Below are positions 7,281-13,777 of a DNA stretch of 17,548 bases, piece by piece (the stretch's first letter is position 1; the number at the start of each line of letters is the position of its first letter). This stretch comes from Sphingomonas sp. Its GTDB lineage: Bacteria; Pseudomonadota; Alphaproteobacteria; Sphingomonadales; Sphingomonadaceae. Location: assembly GCA_030824725.1 (NCBI GenBank), contig JAPJRE010000034.1, positions 1 through 17,548 on the forward strand, in the 5' to 3' direction. The notes under the pieces were generated by a model that saw only the letters and a list, made by a program, of their open reading frames with translations, did not search any database and was not told the origin of the DNA. Both the position numbers and the translations under genes were made by a program.

Positions 7281-8453
7281 ATGGGATGGGCCACATCGCT
7301 TGCCATGGCCGATGCCGACTCCAGCCCGCACCGCCGCCGCCATGCCGCGCCTGGCATGCCGCTGCCGGATACCGTCGCATTGGTGCTGCAGGGGGGCGGA
7401 GCTCTCGGCAGCTTCCAGGCCGGGGTGATCGAGGAACTGGCCGTCGCCGGCATCGCGGTCGACTGGGTCGCCGGCATCTCGATCGGGGCGGTCAACGCCG
7501 CGCTGTTCGCGGGGAACCCGCCCGAGAAGCGGCTGGGGGCGATCCGCGCCTTCTGGGAACAGGTCACCTCGGCGCTTCCCGATTTCTCGCTGCCGATGAA
7601 CGACCAGCTGCGCGAAATTGCGCATGAATGGTCCGCCGGTGCGGTGATGCTCGGCGGGGTGCCCGGCTTCTTCCGCCCACGCCCGGTGCCGCCCGCCTTC
7701 GCAGTGCCCGGCACGCCCGAGGCGCTGAGCTTCTACGATACCAGCCCGTTGCGCGAGACGCTGGACCGGCTGATCGACTGGGATCTGCTGAACGACGGGC
7801 CGGTCCGCCTCTCGGTGGGTGCGGTGAATCTGCACAGCGGCAACTTCCGCTATTTCGATACGCGCGACGAACGGATCGATGCGCGGCACATCATGGCGTC
7901 TGGCGCGTTGCCGCCCGGGCTGCCGCCGGTCGAGATCGACGGTTGCTGGTATTGGGACGGGGGTCTCGTCTCCAATACCCCGCTCACCCATGTCCTCGAT
8001 CGGCAGGAGGCCGAGATGCTAGTCTTCCAGGTCGATCTGTTCCCCGCCGAGAACGCGCCGCCGCGCACGATCATGGACGTGATGGGCCGCGAGAAGGAAA
8101 TCCGCTTCTCCAGCCGGACCCGCGCGATCTCCGACGAACGGCTGCGCATCCGCAAGGCGCGCGAGACGGTGAAGGCGCTGCTCGACAAGCTGCCCGCCCA
8201 TATCGCCGACGAGCCGGAGGTGAAGGCGGTGCGCGACCTGGTGACCGAATATCCGGTCAACGTCGTCCAGCTGATCTACCGCGCCAAGCTGTGGGAAGGC
8301 GGATCGCGCGACTTCGAATTCTCCGCGCGGACGATGCACGAGCATTGGGAATCCGGCCGCATGGCGGTGGCGGAGACCATGGCGAACGCGCGGCTCGTCG
8401 CGCAGAACATCCTCGACGGCAAGACCGCCGCCTTCGATCTCACCCAGCGTTAA
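7281..8453 (+). CDS. Patatin-like phospholipase
   Basis: This 390-residue protein has a patatin-type lipase domain. The oxyanion-hole glycine stretch is LQGGGALGSFQAG (about residues 37-48). The nucleophile is Ser67 in GISIG and the catalytic Asp is D226 in YWDGGLVSN, giving the Ser-Asp dyad of patatins. The C-terminal third (RTRAISDERLRIRKARETVK and FSARTMHEHWESG) matches the extension seen in bacterial patatins of the DUF3734 type. There is no signal peptide, so the substrate is likely an intracellular lipid. The start is uncertain: ATG 7281 and ATG 7305 are both in frame and neither has a good ribosome-binding site. The frame remains open far upstream as an antisense shadow of ypfJ. The 3-hydroxybutyrate dehydrogenase gene follows within 15 bases. 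Confidence 0.9.
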   Translation: MGWATSLAMADADSSPHRRRHAAPGMPLPDTVALVLQGGGALGSFQAGVIEELAVAGIAVDWVAGISIGAVNAALFAGNPPEKRLGAIRAFWEQVTSALPDFSLPMNDQLREIAHEWSAGAVMLGGVPGFFRPRPVPPAFAVPGTPEALSFYDTSPLRETLDRLIDWDLLNDGPVRLSVGAVNLHSGNFRYFDTRDERIDARHIMASGALPPGLPPVEIDGCWYWDGGLVSNTPLTHVLDRQEAEMLVFQVDLFPAENAPPRTIMDVMGREKEIRFSSRTRAISDERLRIRKARETVKALLDKLPAHIADEPEVKAVRDLVTEYPVNVVQLIYRAKLWEGGSRDFEFSARTMHEHWESGRMAVAETMANARLVAQNILDGKTAAFDLTQR

Positions 8454-8454
8454 C

Positions 8455-8461
8455 AAGGGAG
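8455..8461 (+). promoter_or_regulatory. Ribosome-binding site that decides the start of the 3-hydroxybutyrate dehydrogenase gene
   Basis: AAGGGAG lies only one base before an ATG at 8463 but seven bases before the ATG at 8469. The second ATG is therefore the better start. Confidence 0.6.
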
Positions 8462-8468
8462 TATGCCG

Positions 8469-9254
8469 ATGTTCCTCAAGGGCAAGTCCGCGATCGTCAC
8501 CGGTTCCACCTCGGGCATCGGCCTGGCCTATGCCAAGGCGCTGGCGGCCGAGGGCGCGAACGTGCTGATCAACGGCTTCGGCGACGCGGAGGCGATCGAG
8601 AAGGAGCGGTCGGCGCTGGCGGCGACGAGCGGCGGCAAGGCGCTCTACGACGCCGCCGACATGACCAAGCCCGAGGCGATCGCCGCCATGGTGGCGCGGG
8701 CCGAGGCCGAGTTCGGCGCGGTGGACATCGTCATCTCGAACGCTGGCATCCAGCACGTCGCCCCAATCGATGAATTCCCGATCGAGAAGTGGAACGCGAT
8801 CCTCGCGATCAACCTCAGCTCGACCTTCCACCTGATGCGTGCCGCCATCCCGGGCATGAAGGCGCGCAAGTGGGGCCGCATCATCTCCACCGCCAGCGCG
8901 CACAGCCTGGTGGCGAGCCCCAACAAGGCGGCCTATGTCGCCGCCAAGCATGGTCTCGCCGGGCTCACCAAGACGGCAGCGCTGGAAGTGGCGACCCATG
9001 GCATCACGGTGAACTGCATCTCGCCCGGCTATGTCTGGACGCCGCTGGTCGAGAACCAGATCCCGGACACGATGAAGACGCGCGGGCTGACCCGCGAGCA
9101 GGTGATCAACGACGTGCTGCTCGATGCCCAGCCGACCAAGGAGTTCGTGCTGCCCGAGCAGGTGGCGGCGCTGGCCGTGTTCCTGTGCCGCGACGAGGCG
9201 GCGCAGATCACCGGATCGAACTATTCGATCGACGGCGGCTGGACCGCCGAATGA
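8469..9254 (+). CDS. bdhA: 3-hydroxybutyrate dehydrogenase (SDR family)
   Basis: This NAD-dependent short-chain dehydrogenase interconverts (R)-3-hydroxybutyrate and acetoacetate, the step after polyhydroxybutyrate breakdown. It is 261 residues from the start chosen here. The Rossmann nucleotide-binding motif is TGSTSGIG (11-18), with NAG at 91-93. The catalytic tetrad is N115, S143, Y156 and K160. The GIQHVAPIDEFP segment, and the C-terminal half with PGYVWTPLVENQIPDTMKTRG and Q-rich substrate-binding stretches, are characteristic of D-3-hydroxybutyrate dehydrogenases rather than generic SDRs. The gene lies between the patatin gene (15 bases before it) and the DUF4893 gene, whose ATG overlaps its stop codon (ATGATGA), so all three are likely cotranscribed. 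Confidence 0.94.
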   Translation: MFLKGKSAIVTGSTSGIGLAYAKALAAEGANVLINGFGDAEAIEKERSALAATSGGKALYDAADMTKPEAIAAMVARAEAEFGAVDIVISNAGIQHVAPIDEFPIEKWNAILAINLSSTFHLMRAAIPGMKARKWGRIISTASAHSLVASPNKAAYVAAKHGLAGLTKTAALEVATHGITVNCISPGYVWTPLVENQIPDTMKTRGLTREQVINDVLLDAQPTKEFVLPEQVAALAVFLCRDEAAQITGSNYSIDGGWTAE

Positions 9255-9877
9255 TGCTGCGCACGATCGGTATCCTCGGTCTCGGCGCGGCGCTCGCCGG
9301 CTGCACCGCCTATCGCGAGGCGACGAGCTCGGGCATGGATACCAGCCTCGCCTGGCGGCGGGTCGCCACCGACGCGGATCGCACCCGGCTGCGCAACTGG
9401 CGGACCGCGTGGAGCGAGGCGCTGCCGCTCGCCCGCGCCGCCGATGCGAAGCGGATCGACGGCGATCCGGCGCTGTTCGACCCTGATCGCGCCCTGGCCG
9501 ATGCGATGCCGCCGGCAGGCGACTATCGCTGCCGTACCGTCAAGCTGGGCGGGGGCGGTGCGGCGGTCGCGGCGATCGTCACCTATGACTGGCGCCCCTG
9601 CGGCATCCGCGACGACGGCAAGGTCCGCCATTTCCGCATCGAGGGCGGGGCCCAGCGGCCCGACGGCAACTTCTTCCCCGATGTGGCCGCCCGCGTCACC
9701 TTTCTCGGCACGCTGGAAGTGGGCGACGACAGCGCGCCGCTTCGCTACGGCCTTGACCACAAGCGCGACCTGATCGGCTATGGCGAGCGGATCGGCGACA
9801 AGCGCTGGCGGCTGGTGCTGCCCTATCCGCCCTTCGAATCCAAGCTGGACGTGATCGAGATCGTGCCCGCCGTTTGA
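9251..9877 (+). CDS. DUF4893 family lipoprotein (paralogue 1)
   Basis: This 208-residue predicted lipoprotein has the signal MMLRTIGILGLGAALAGC and lipidated Cys18. The mature part matches DUF4893: DADRTRLRNWRTAW near residue 40, a LFDPDRALADAMPPAGDYRCRT block around 75-98, and a C-terminal stretch with GERIGDKRWRLVLPYP. Two cysteines (DYRCR and WRPCG) probably form a disulfide. The initiation codon overlaps the stop of the dehydrogenase gene in ATGATGA, typical of translational coupling. The function is unknown. A second, diverged member of the same family is encoded at 14643-15320 on the other strand. Confidence 0.85.
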   Translation: MMLRTIGILGLGAALAGCTAYREATSSGMDTSLAWRRVATDADRTRLRNWRTAWSEALPLARAADAKRIDGDPALFDPDRALADAMPPAGDYRCRTVKLGGGGAAVAAIVTYDWRPCGIRDDGKVRHFRIEGGAQRPDGNFFPDVAARVTFLGTLEVGDDSAPLRYGLDHKRDLIGYGERIGDKRWRLVLPYPPFESKLDVIEIVPAV

Positions 9878-9922
9878 CAGCCCCGGGTTGAAATCCGTGG
9901 TTTGAAATCCGTCGTTTGACAG
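9872..9922 (+). repeat. Short direct repeats at the end of the operon and upstream of the amidohydrolase
   Basis: GTTTGACAG occurs exactly at 9872-9880 and again at 9914-9922. Between them lie two tandem copies of GTTGAAATCCGTG / GTTTGAAATCCGTC (9887-9899 and 9900-9913). The first copy overlaps the stop codon of the DUF4893 gene. Both outer copies contain TTGACA. Confidence 0.6.
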
Positions 9923-9944
9923 CGGCGGTGGCAGGCGTGACACT
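9916..9944 (+). promoter_or_regulatory. Candidate promoter for the M20 amidohydrolase gene
   Basis: A consensus -35 hexamer TTGACA (9916-9921) is followed after 17 bases by GACACT (9939-9944), a weak -10. The start codon is 26 bases further on. The -10 match is poor, so confidence is low. Confidence 0.3.
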
Positions 9945-9970
9945 CCCCCGATGATGCGAAAGGGGCCTGG

Positions 9971-11287
9971 ATGTTCACGTCTTTCCTGTTGGCCGGGGCA
10001 ATGAGCCTCGGCACGCCCGCCGCTGCCGACGCTGCCGATCCGGTGCGCACGGCCACGGCGCAGGCGATGCCGCAGCTGATGGCACTCTATCGCGACCTGC
10101 ACGCCAATCCCGAACTCAGCCTGCACGAAGTGAAGACCGCGGCGAAGCTGGCCGCGGCCGCGCGCGCCGCCGGCTATGAGGTTACCGAGAAGGTGGGCGG
10201 CACCGGCGTGGTCGCGGTGCTGCGCAACGGCCCCGGCCCGGTGCTGCTGATCCGTGCCGACATGGATGGGCTGCCGGTGGTGGAGAACACCGGCCTCCCC
10301 TTCGCCTCCAAGGTGCGCGCGACCACCGACGAGGGGATCGAAAGCGGCGTGATGCATGCCTGCGGGCACGATACCCACATGGCGAGCTGGGTGGGCACGC
10401 TGCGCAACCTGGCGGCGATGAAGGGGCAGTGGCACGGCACGCTGGTGATGATCGCCCAGCCCGCCGAGGAGCGCGGGCGCGGCGCCAAGGACATGTTGGA
10501 CGACGGGCTGTTCACCCGCTTCCCCCGGCCTGCCTATGCGATCGCCTTTCACGACAGCGCCAGCCTGCCCGCGGGCCAGATCGGCATCACCCCAGGCTAT
10601 GCGCTCGCCAATGTCGATTCGGTCGACTTGGTGGTGAAGGGCGTGGGCGGGCACGGCGCCTATCCGCATACCACGCGCGATCCGATCGTGCTCGCCGCGC
10701 GGATCGTCACCACGCTGCAGACGCTGGTCAGCCGCGAAATGGATCCGCAGCAGCCGGCGGTGGTCACGGTCGGCGCGATCCATGGCGGATCGAAGCACAA
10801 CATCATCGGCAACGACGTGACGATGCTGCTCACCGTGCGCAGCTTCTCGCCGGAGTCGCGCCGGCAACTGCTCGACGGCATCGCGCGTATCGCCAAAGGC
10901 GAGGCGATCGCGGCCGGCGTGCCCGAGGACCGCATGCCGGTGGTGACGGTGAAGGACGAATATACCCCCGCCACCTTCAACACCCAGCCGCTCGCCGGCC
11001 GGCTGCAGGGGCTGTTCGCCGGCCGCTTCGGCAAGGAGCGGGTGGTGGAGACCAAGGCGGTGATGGGGGGCGAGGATTTCAGCCGCTACTGGCTGGCCGA
11101 CAAAAGCATCCAGAGCACGATCTTCTGGGTGGGCGGGGTGCCCCAGGCCAAATGGGATGCGGCGCAGGGCGGCAAGGCGATGCTCCCCTCGCTCCACAGC
11201 GCCGAATGGGCGCCCGATGCCGAAGCGGTGGTTAGCACCGCCACCGAGGCGCTGACGGCGGCGGCGCTCGACATCCTGAAGCGGTAG
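9971..11287 (+). CDS. Exported M20-family amidohydrolase (hippurate/N-acyl-amino-acid hydrolase type)
   Basis: This 438-residue metallo-amidohydrolase of the M20D group hydrolyses N-acyl or aryl amide bonds such as those in hippurate, N-acetyl amino acids or indoleacetyl-amino acids. An N-terminal signal peptide with an Ala-rich cleavage region (about residues 1-22) predicts export to the periplasm. Metal-binding and catalytic motifs are visible: RADMDGLPV (95-103), HACGHDTHM (129-137), PAEERG (164-169), the GHGAYPH dimerisation-domain motif, MGGEDFSRYW, and a terminal LPSLHSAEWAP. AAAGGGG lies 5 bases before the ATG. The substrate cannot be told from sequence. Confidence 0.9.
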   Translation: MFTSFLLAGAMSLGTPAAADAADPVRTATAQAMPQLMALYRDLHANPELSLHEVKTAAKLAAAARAAGYEVTEKVGGTGVVAVLRNGPGPVLLIRADMDGLPVVENTGLPFASKVRATTDEGIESGVMHACGHDTHMASWVGTLRNLAAMKGQWHGTLVMIAQPAEERGRGAKDMLDDGLFTRFPRPAYAIAFHDSASLPAGQIGITPGYALANVDSVDLVVKGVGGHGAYPHTTRDPIVLAARIVTTLQTLVSREMDPQQPAVVTVGAIHGGSKHNIIGNDVTMLLTVRSFSPESRRQLLDGIARIAKGEAIAAGVPEDRMPVVTVKDEYTPATFNTQPLAGRLQGLFAGRFGKERVVETKAVMGGEDFSRYWLADKSIQSTIFWVGGVPQAKWDAAQGGKAMLPSLHSAEWAPDAEAVVSTATEALTAAALDILKR

Positions 11288-11460
11288 GGGGCGGGTTTAT
11301 CCTCTTCCGCAAGGGAGATGTGGCGCCGAAGGGGACGGTGGGGGAGGATTACCGACCGTCGAGAGGGTTTGGCATCCTCCCTCTCGGAGCCGCCGCGCGG
11401 TCCCTTCCGGCGTGCAGGGCTATCGCATAGGAAGCCTGTGGCCTGCGGTTCAGAAAATCA

Positions 11461-11488
11461 TCGTCCTTCCCGCGAAGGCGGCAATCCC
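11461..11488 (+). repeat. REP-like palindrome, copy A
   Basis: TCGTCCTTCCCGCGAAGGCG and the following bases match the sphingomonad intergenic palindrome with core TTCCCGC-GAAG-GCGGcAA. One stem mismatch is present. It is read in the opposite sense to copy B at 11531-11558. Confidence 0.65.
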
Positions 11489-11530
11489 TTGTCCTGAGCG
11501 CTCGAGGAAAGAACGTCGGCATCAGCGCCA

Positions 11531-11558
11531 ATGGATCCCCGCCTCCGCGGGGATGACG
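11531..11558 (-). repeat. REP-like palindrome, copy B
   Basis: A perfect 8-base stem ATCCCCGC / GCGGGGAT (11535-11542 and 11547-11554) with loop CTCC, flanked by TGG and GACG. Read on the minus strand it is GTCATCCCCGCGGAGGCGGG, the same element as copy A in inverted orientation, 42 bases away. Confidence 0.7.
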
Positions 11559-11614
11559 CGGTATGTCGGACATATGCGATCGCCCTGTCCCGGCGGGGAA
11601 GGGTCAGGCGCCGT

Positions 11615-12232
11615 TCAGAGCTTGCCGAAAACCGCTTCGTAGCCGGCGGTGTCGCCGCTGGCGAGGAAGCGGGCCTGCTCGATCCAGCGGTCGCGGGTCA
11701 TGCGGCCCTGGAAGCTGCCGAGCTGGGCATCGAGCGCGCGCGCGGCGGAGTCGTCCAGCGCCGCCAACTGGGCGAAGCGGGTGATGCCCAGTTCGTTGAG
11801 CCGCGCGGCCAGCTTTGGGCCCACCCCCTTCAGGCGGGTCAGGTCGTCGGCGGCTTCTGCCGGTGCGGGGGCCGGGGCGGCATTGGTATCGGCGGCCAGC
11901 GCAGCCGAGGGCGCGGCGATCGGCGCAGCGGCGGCGGCAATCGGCTCGTCGTCGAGCGGCGTGGCCTCGGGCGCCGGCAGCGGCGCTTGGACGGGAGCGG
12001 GCGCCGGGGACGGGGCGCGGAGCGGCTCGGCCGCATCGGCGATCTCGAGCTCGCCGCGTTCCTCCAACTCGGCACGGGCTTCGCGGCGACGCAATGCGAG
12101 GCGGGCGCCCCATATCAGGATGAGGATCGCCAGCGCCGCGCCCAGCGCGATGAGGACGAAGGAGGTGGTCAGCCAGCCCGCCTCGCTCGTCGCGGCGACG
12201 GCGCCATAGCTTTGGGAAACCTGCTCATTCAT
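11615..12232 (-). CDS. Membrane-tethered helix-hairpin-helix protein
   Basis: This is a 205-residue protein with three parts. A short N-terminus is followed by one transmembrane helix (about 22-45), then a positive RRREAR stretch. Residues about 66-128 are a low-complexity Ala/Pro linker. The C-terminus (about 131-205) holds a helix-hairpin-helix domain beginning LTRLKGVGPKLAARLNELGI, with the GVGPK hairpin that commonly contacts DNA backbone in other proteins. The tail MTRDRWIEQARFLASGD resembles the region after HhH domains in predicted membrane-linked and ribosomal-associated HhH proteins. The positive-inside rule places the HhH domain in the cytoplasm. GGAG lies 9 bases before the ATG. 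Its function is unknown; tethering of nucleic acid or of another protein to the membrane is inference. Confidence 0.85.
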   Translation of the reverse strand: MNEQVSQSYGAVAATSEAGWLTTSFVLIALGAALAILILIWGARLALRRREARAELEERGELEIADAAEPLRAPSPAPAPVQAPLPAPEATPLDDEPIAAAAAPIAAPSAALAADTNAAPAPAPAEAADDLTRLKGVGPKLAARLNELGITRFAQLAALDDSAARALDAQLGSFQGRMTRDRWIEQARFLASGDTAGYEAVFGKL

Positions 12233-12929
12233 GCGCGCCGCTCCAAGACTTCGGTTGCCTGTGCCTTTCCCTTAGCGTGCGATGCCGCGACGTCCAGCCA
12301 TCTGCGCCCATGCTAGTCAACGATGGTCCTGCAGGCGCTCCTGCCATAGGTGACCGCCTTGTTGGTCCGCCCGAGGGCGATTTCGCCGGCAACGGGGGCA
12401 ACTGGCCCTCGACCATCGCCCGATGTTCCGGCCCATCCCGAGAGGTACCCAAAAAGCTTGCGGAACAGCGACGCTGATCGGCAAGATGACGTCCGGAGTC
12501 CGCAGCCTCATCGTGAAGACGCCGCGCACTGGGCGGATTGGCGTGGTAAGGCTGCGCGATAAGGTGGGTGCTGCTGCGCGAGAGGGCTTCAGACAATCGG
12601 TTTCCGGCGCAGATTGGCGTCTGACCGGGCGATGTGAGCCGGGGCATCAGCCGCCCCGATGGTAGAAGGCAAGCGCTGGCGTATCGCGGATCTGCTTCCG
12701 TGCCGGCTCTCTCGCTTTTGAGGGCGAGCCGCTCTGCAACGTCGGGCGGGTTCGCGGATGCATTTGCGGTCCCGCTGCTCCTCCGAACCTTGGTGGGGCA
12801 CGGCGTGGCTCGCGGCCGCGATGGGTTGTGATCCCCGCGTCGACGCAGTTTATGGCGAGTTGCGGGTCTGCCGGGATGCCCGGCAGACCCGTCGCCCGCG
12901 CTTGCGCGCTGCGGGAAGCGCGAGGGGGG
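12233..12929. other. Gene-poor region of about 700 bases
   Basis: No open frame here shows a recognisable domain, good start signal or coding bias like its neighbours. Overlapping short frames exist on both strands, for example 12317-12529 on the minus strand, but are mutually exclusive and low in support. The region contains one strong hairpin at 12863-12891. It may hold decayed remnants of a mobile or accessory gene, but I recognise none. Confidence 0.4.
12863..12891 (-). terminator. Perfect 13-base-stem hairpin, probable terminator of the globin/zinc-ribbon transcript
   Basis: Arms 12863-12875 and 12879-12891 (CGGGTCTGCCGGG and its exact complement) enclose a three-base loop. It lies 39 bases downstream of the stop of the small zinc-ribbon gene when read on the minus strand. 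There is no T tract, so it may instead be an RNA-stabilising structure. Confidence 0.5.
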
Positions 12930-13175
12930 TTATCCCGCGCCGCCCGTTGCGATGGGTCCCTTCGCCTTCGCCCCCTCCCCGCGTGCGGGGCGTTCGACCG
13001 GCCGCGTCGGGCGGTGGCAGCGATGGCAGAAGGCGAAATCGAAGGCCTGGCTGAGCACCCATGCCTGCTCCGCCACGCTCCATTCCGCCCATGCCTCGCG
13101 GGTTACCCCGAGGCAGCCGCAATGTTCGCAGGCGACTTCCAGCGGCGTATCGACGGGGGTGATCCGCGCGTTCAT
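12930..13175 (-). CDS. Small zinc-ribbon protein
   Basis: This 81-residue protein has two CxxC knuckles, CEHC (16-19) and CHRC (50-53), a standard zinc-ribbon spacing. The intervening segment REAWAEWSVAEQAWVLSQAFDFAF is helical and amphipathic. The C-terminal tail is basic and disordered-looking. The start at the ATG 13173-13175 is preferred over an in-frame ATG at 13238, because the intervening codons cover a GCGCAAGCG palindrome and encode a basic, non-conserved-looking stretch. AAGG lies about 8 bases upstream. The gene is 70 bases downstream of the truncated globin gene on the same strand and could be cotranscribed with it. I do not recognise a named family. Confidence 0.65.
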   Translation of the reverse strand: MNARITPVDTPLEVACEHCGCLGVTREAWAEWSVAEQAWVLSQAFDFAFCHRCHRPTRPVERPARGEGAKAKGPIATGGAG

Positions 13176-13190
13176 TACCGGCGCCTTGTA

Positions 13191-13212
13191 GCGCAAGCGA
13201 TTGCGCTTGCGC
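13191..13212. repeat. Perfect 9-base-arm palindrome between the globin and zinc-ribbon genes
   Basis: GCGCAAGCG (13191-13199) and CGCTTGCGC (13204-13212) are exact complements around a four-base loop. The element lies in the 70-base gap between the two minus-strand genes, about 16 bases upstream of the zinc-ribbon ATG. It could be an attenuator, a processing hairpin or an operator. No T tract follows. Confidence 0.55.
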
Positions 13213-13245
13213 CGTTGACTTGCTCCGAAGCGGATCAACCTCGGG

Positions 13246-13662
13246 TCAGGGCTGGGCTGCCTCGGCAGCGGTGCGTGCCTGCACCGCCATGGCGCGGCAC
13301 ATGCGATGGAACGCCTCGCTCATCTGGCGGGCGGTCTCCGGCTCGATGCCGGGATCGGCGTCGATCGCGCGATCCATCGCGTGCGCCCATTGCGCCGCGG
13401 TCTGCGCGGTGACCTTGAGCTGGCGGTGGAATCCCATGATGCACATGCCCGGCCGCTGATCGAACCAATCGCGCGGGCCGCCGAGCCAGGCGACGAGGAA
13501 GCGGGTGAGCGAGTGGCGCAGCGCGGTCAGGTCCGGCTGGTGCATCGCGTGGAGCGCGGCGTAGGCGGGGTCCTGCTCGACCAGATCGTAGAAGCGGTCG
13601 ACGATGGCGCGGACGGACTCTTCGCCGCCGACGCGGTCGAACGGCAGGGGGGACTCGGACAT
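13246..13662 (-). CDS. Group II truncated haemoglobin
   Basis: This 138-residue protein has the 2-on-2 globin pattern. It contains FDRVGGEESVRAIVDRFYDLV at the N-terminus, with the family's GG motif, and the FLVAWLGGPRDWF block. The proximal histidine lies in GFHRQLKVT (about residue 79) and is followed by QW..AMDRAI, with Trp at the G8 position typical of group II. These proteins bind oxygen and often detoxify NO or other reactive species, or supply oxygen to respiration. The heme itself cannot be seen. No ribosome-binding site precedes the ATG. An FNR/FixK-type box lies 34 bases upstream, suggesting induction at low oxygen. Downstream is the small zinc-ribbon gene. Confidence 0.88.
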   Translation of the reverse strand: MSESPLPFDRVGGEESVRAIVDRFYDLVEQDPAYAALHAMHQPDLTALRHSLTRFLVAWLGGPRDWFDQRPGMCIMGFHRQLKVTAQTAAQWAHAMDRAIDADPGIEPETARQMSEAFHRMCRAMAVQARTAAEAAQP

Positions 13663-13695
13663 GGCGCCGCCATAGCCGAAATCGGCGCGGGCGGG

Positions 13696-13709
13696 TTGAC
13701 GGGAATCAA
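13696..13709 (-). promoter_or_regulatory. FNR/FixK-type box upstream of the truncated globin gene
   Basis: Read toward the globin gene the site is TTGAT-TCCC-GTCAA. It matches the FNR/FixK consensus TTGAT-N4-ATCAA at nine of ten defined bases and is within the range accepted for alphaproteobacterial FnrL/FixK. The dyad centre is about 40 bases from the globin ATG. With activation from -41.5, transcription would start at or next to the ATG. Confidence 0.6.
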
Positions 13710-13718
13710 CCGTGTGCC

Positions 13719-13738
13719 GCCCTCCCCGAGGGGAGGGC
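13719..13738 (-). terminator. Hairpin downstream of the outer-membrane protein gene
   Basis: GCCCTCCCC and GGGGAGGGC (9-base perfect arms, 2-base loop) lie 40 bases beyond the stop codon of the beta-barrel gene and just before the FNR-type box. It probably separates the two transcripts. No T tract is visible. Confidence 0.5.
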
Positions 13739-13777
13739 AGCCCGTCCGGTCAGCAGTTGCCGATCAGAAGCGTCCGA

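Larger units (their letters stand above)
11288..11614. other. Intergenic region with stacked inverted repeats, no gene seen
   Basis: Downstream of the amidohydrolase there are several overlapping inverted repeats. GGAGGAT/ATCCTCC lies around 11343-11378 and GAGAGGG/CCCTCTC around 11361-11384. The inverted REP-like pair follows. Open frames here, including one on the minus strand starting MSDIPRHPRGGGDP, are the translation products typical of these repeats rather than real genes. The first hairpins probably serve as a terminator. Confidence 0.5.

Noticed and set aside
8019..8999. Minus-strand frame of 326 codons opposite the dehydrogenase
   Set aside because: No conserved motif; the plus-strand enzyme has the full catalytic tetrad.
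9221..11197. Minus-strand open frame of 658 codons opposite the DUF4893 and amidohydrolase genes
   Set aside because: It lacks any domain and is rich in His/Arg/Gly as expected of an antisense shadow. Both opposing genes have strong motif support.
11349..11573. Minus-strand ORF starting MSDIPRHPRGGGDP
   Set aside because: It is the well-known translation product of REP-like palindromes, not a gene.
12828..13412. Plus-strand frame of 194 codons across the zinc-ribbon and globin genes
   Set aside because: Shadow of two better-supported minus-strand genes.
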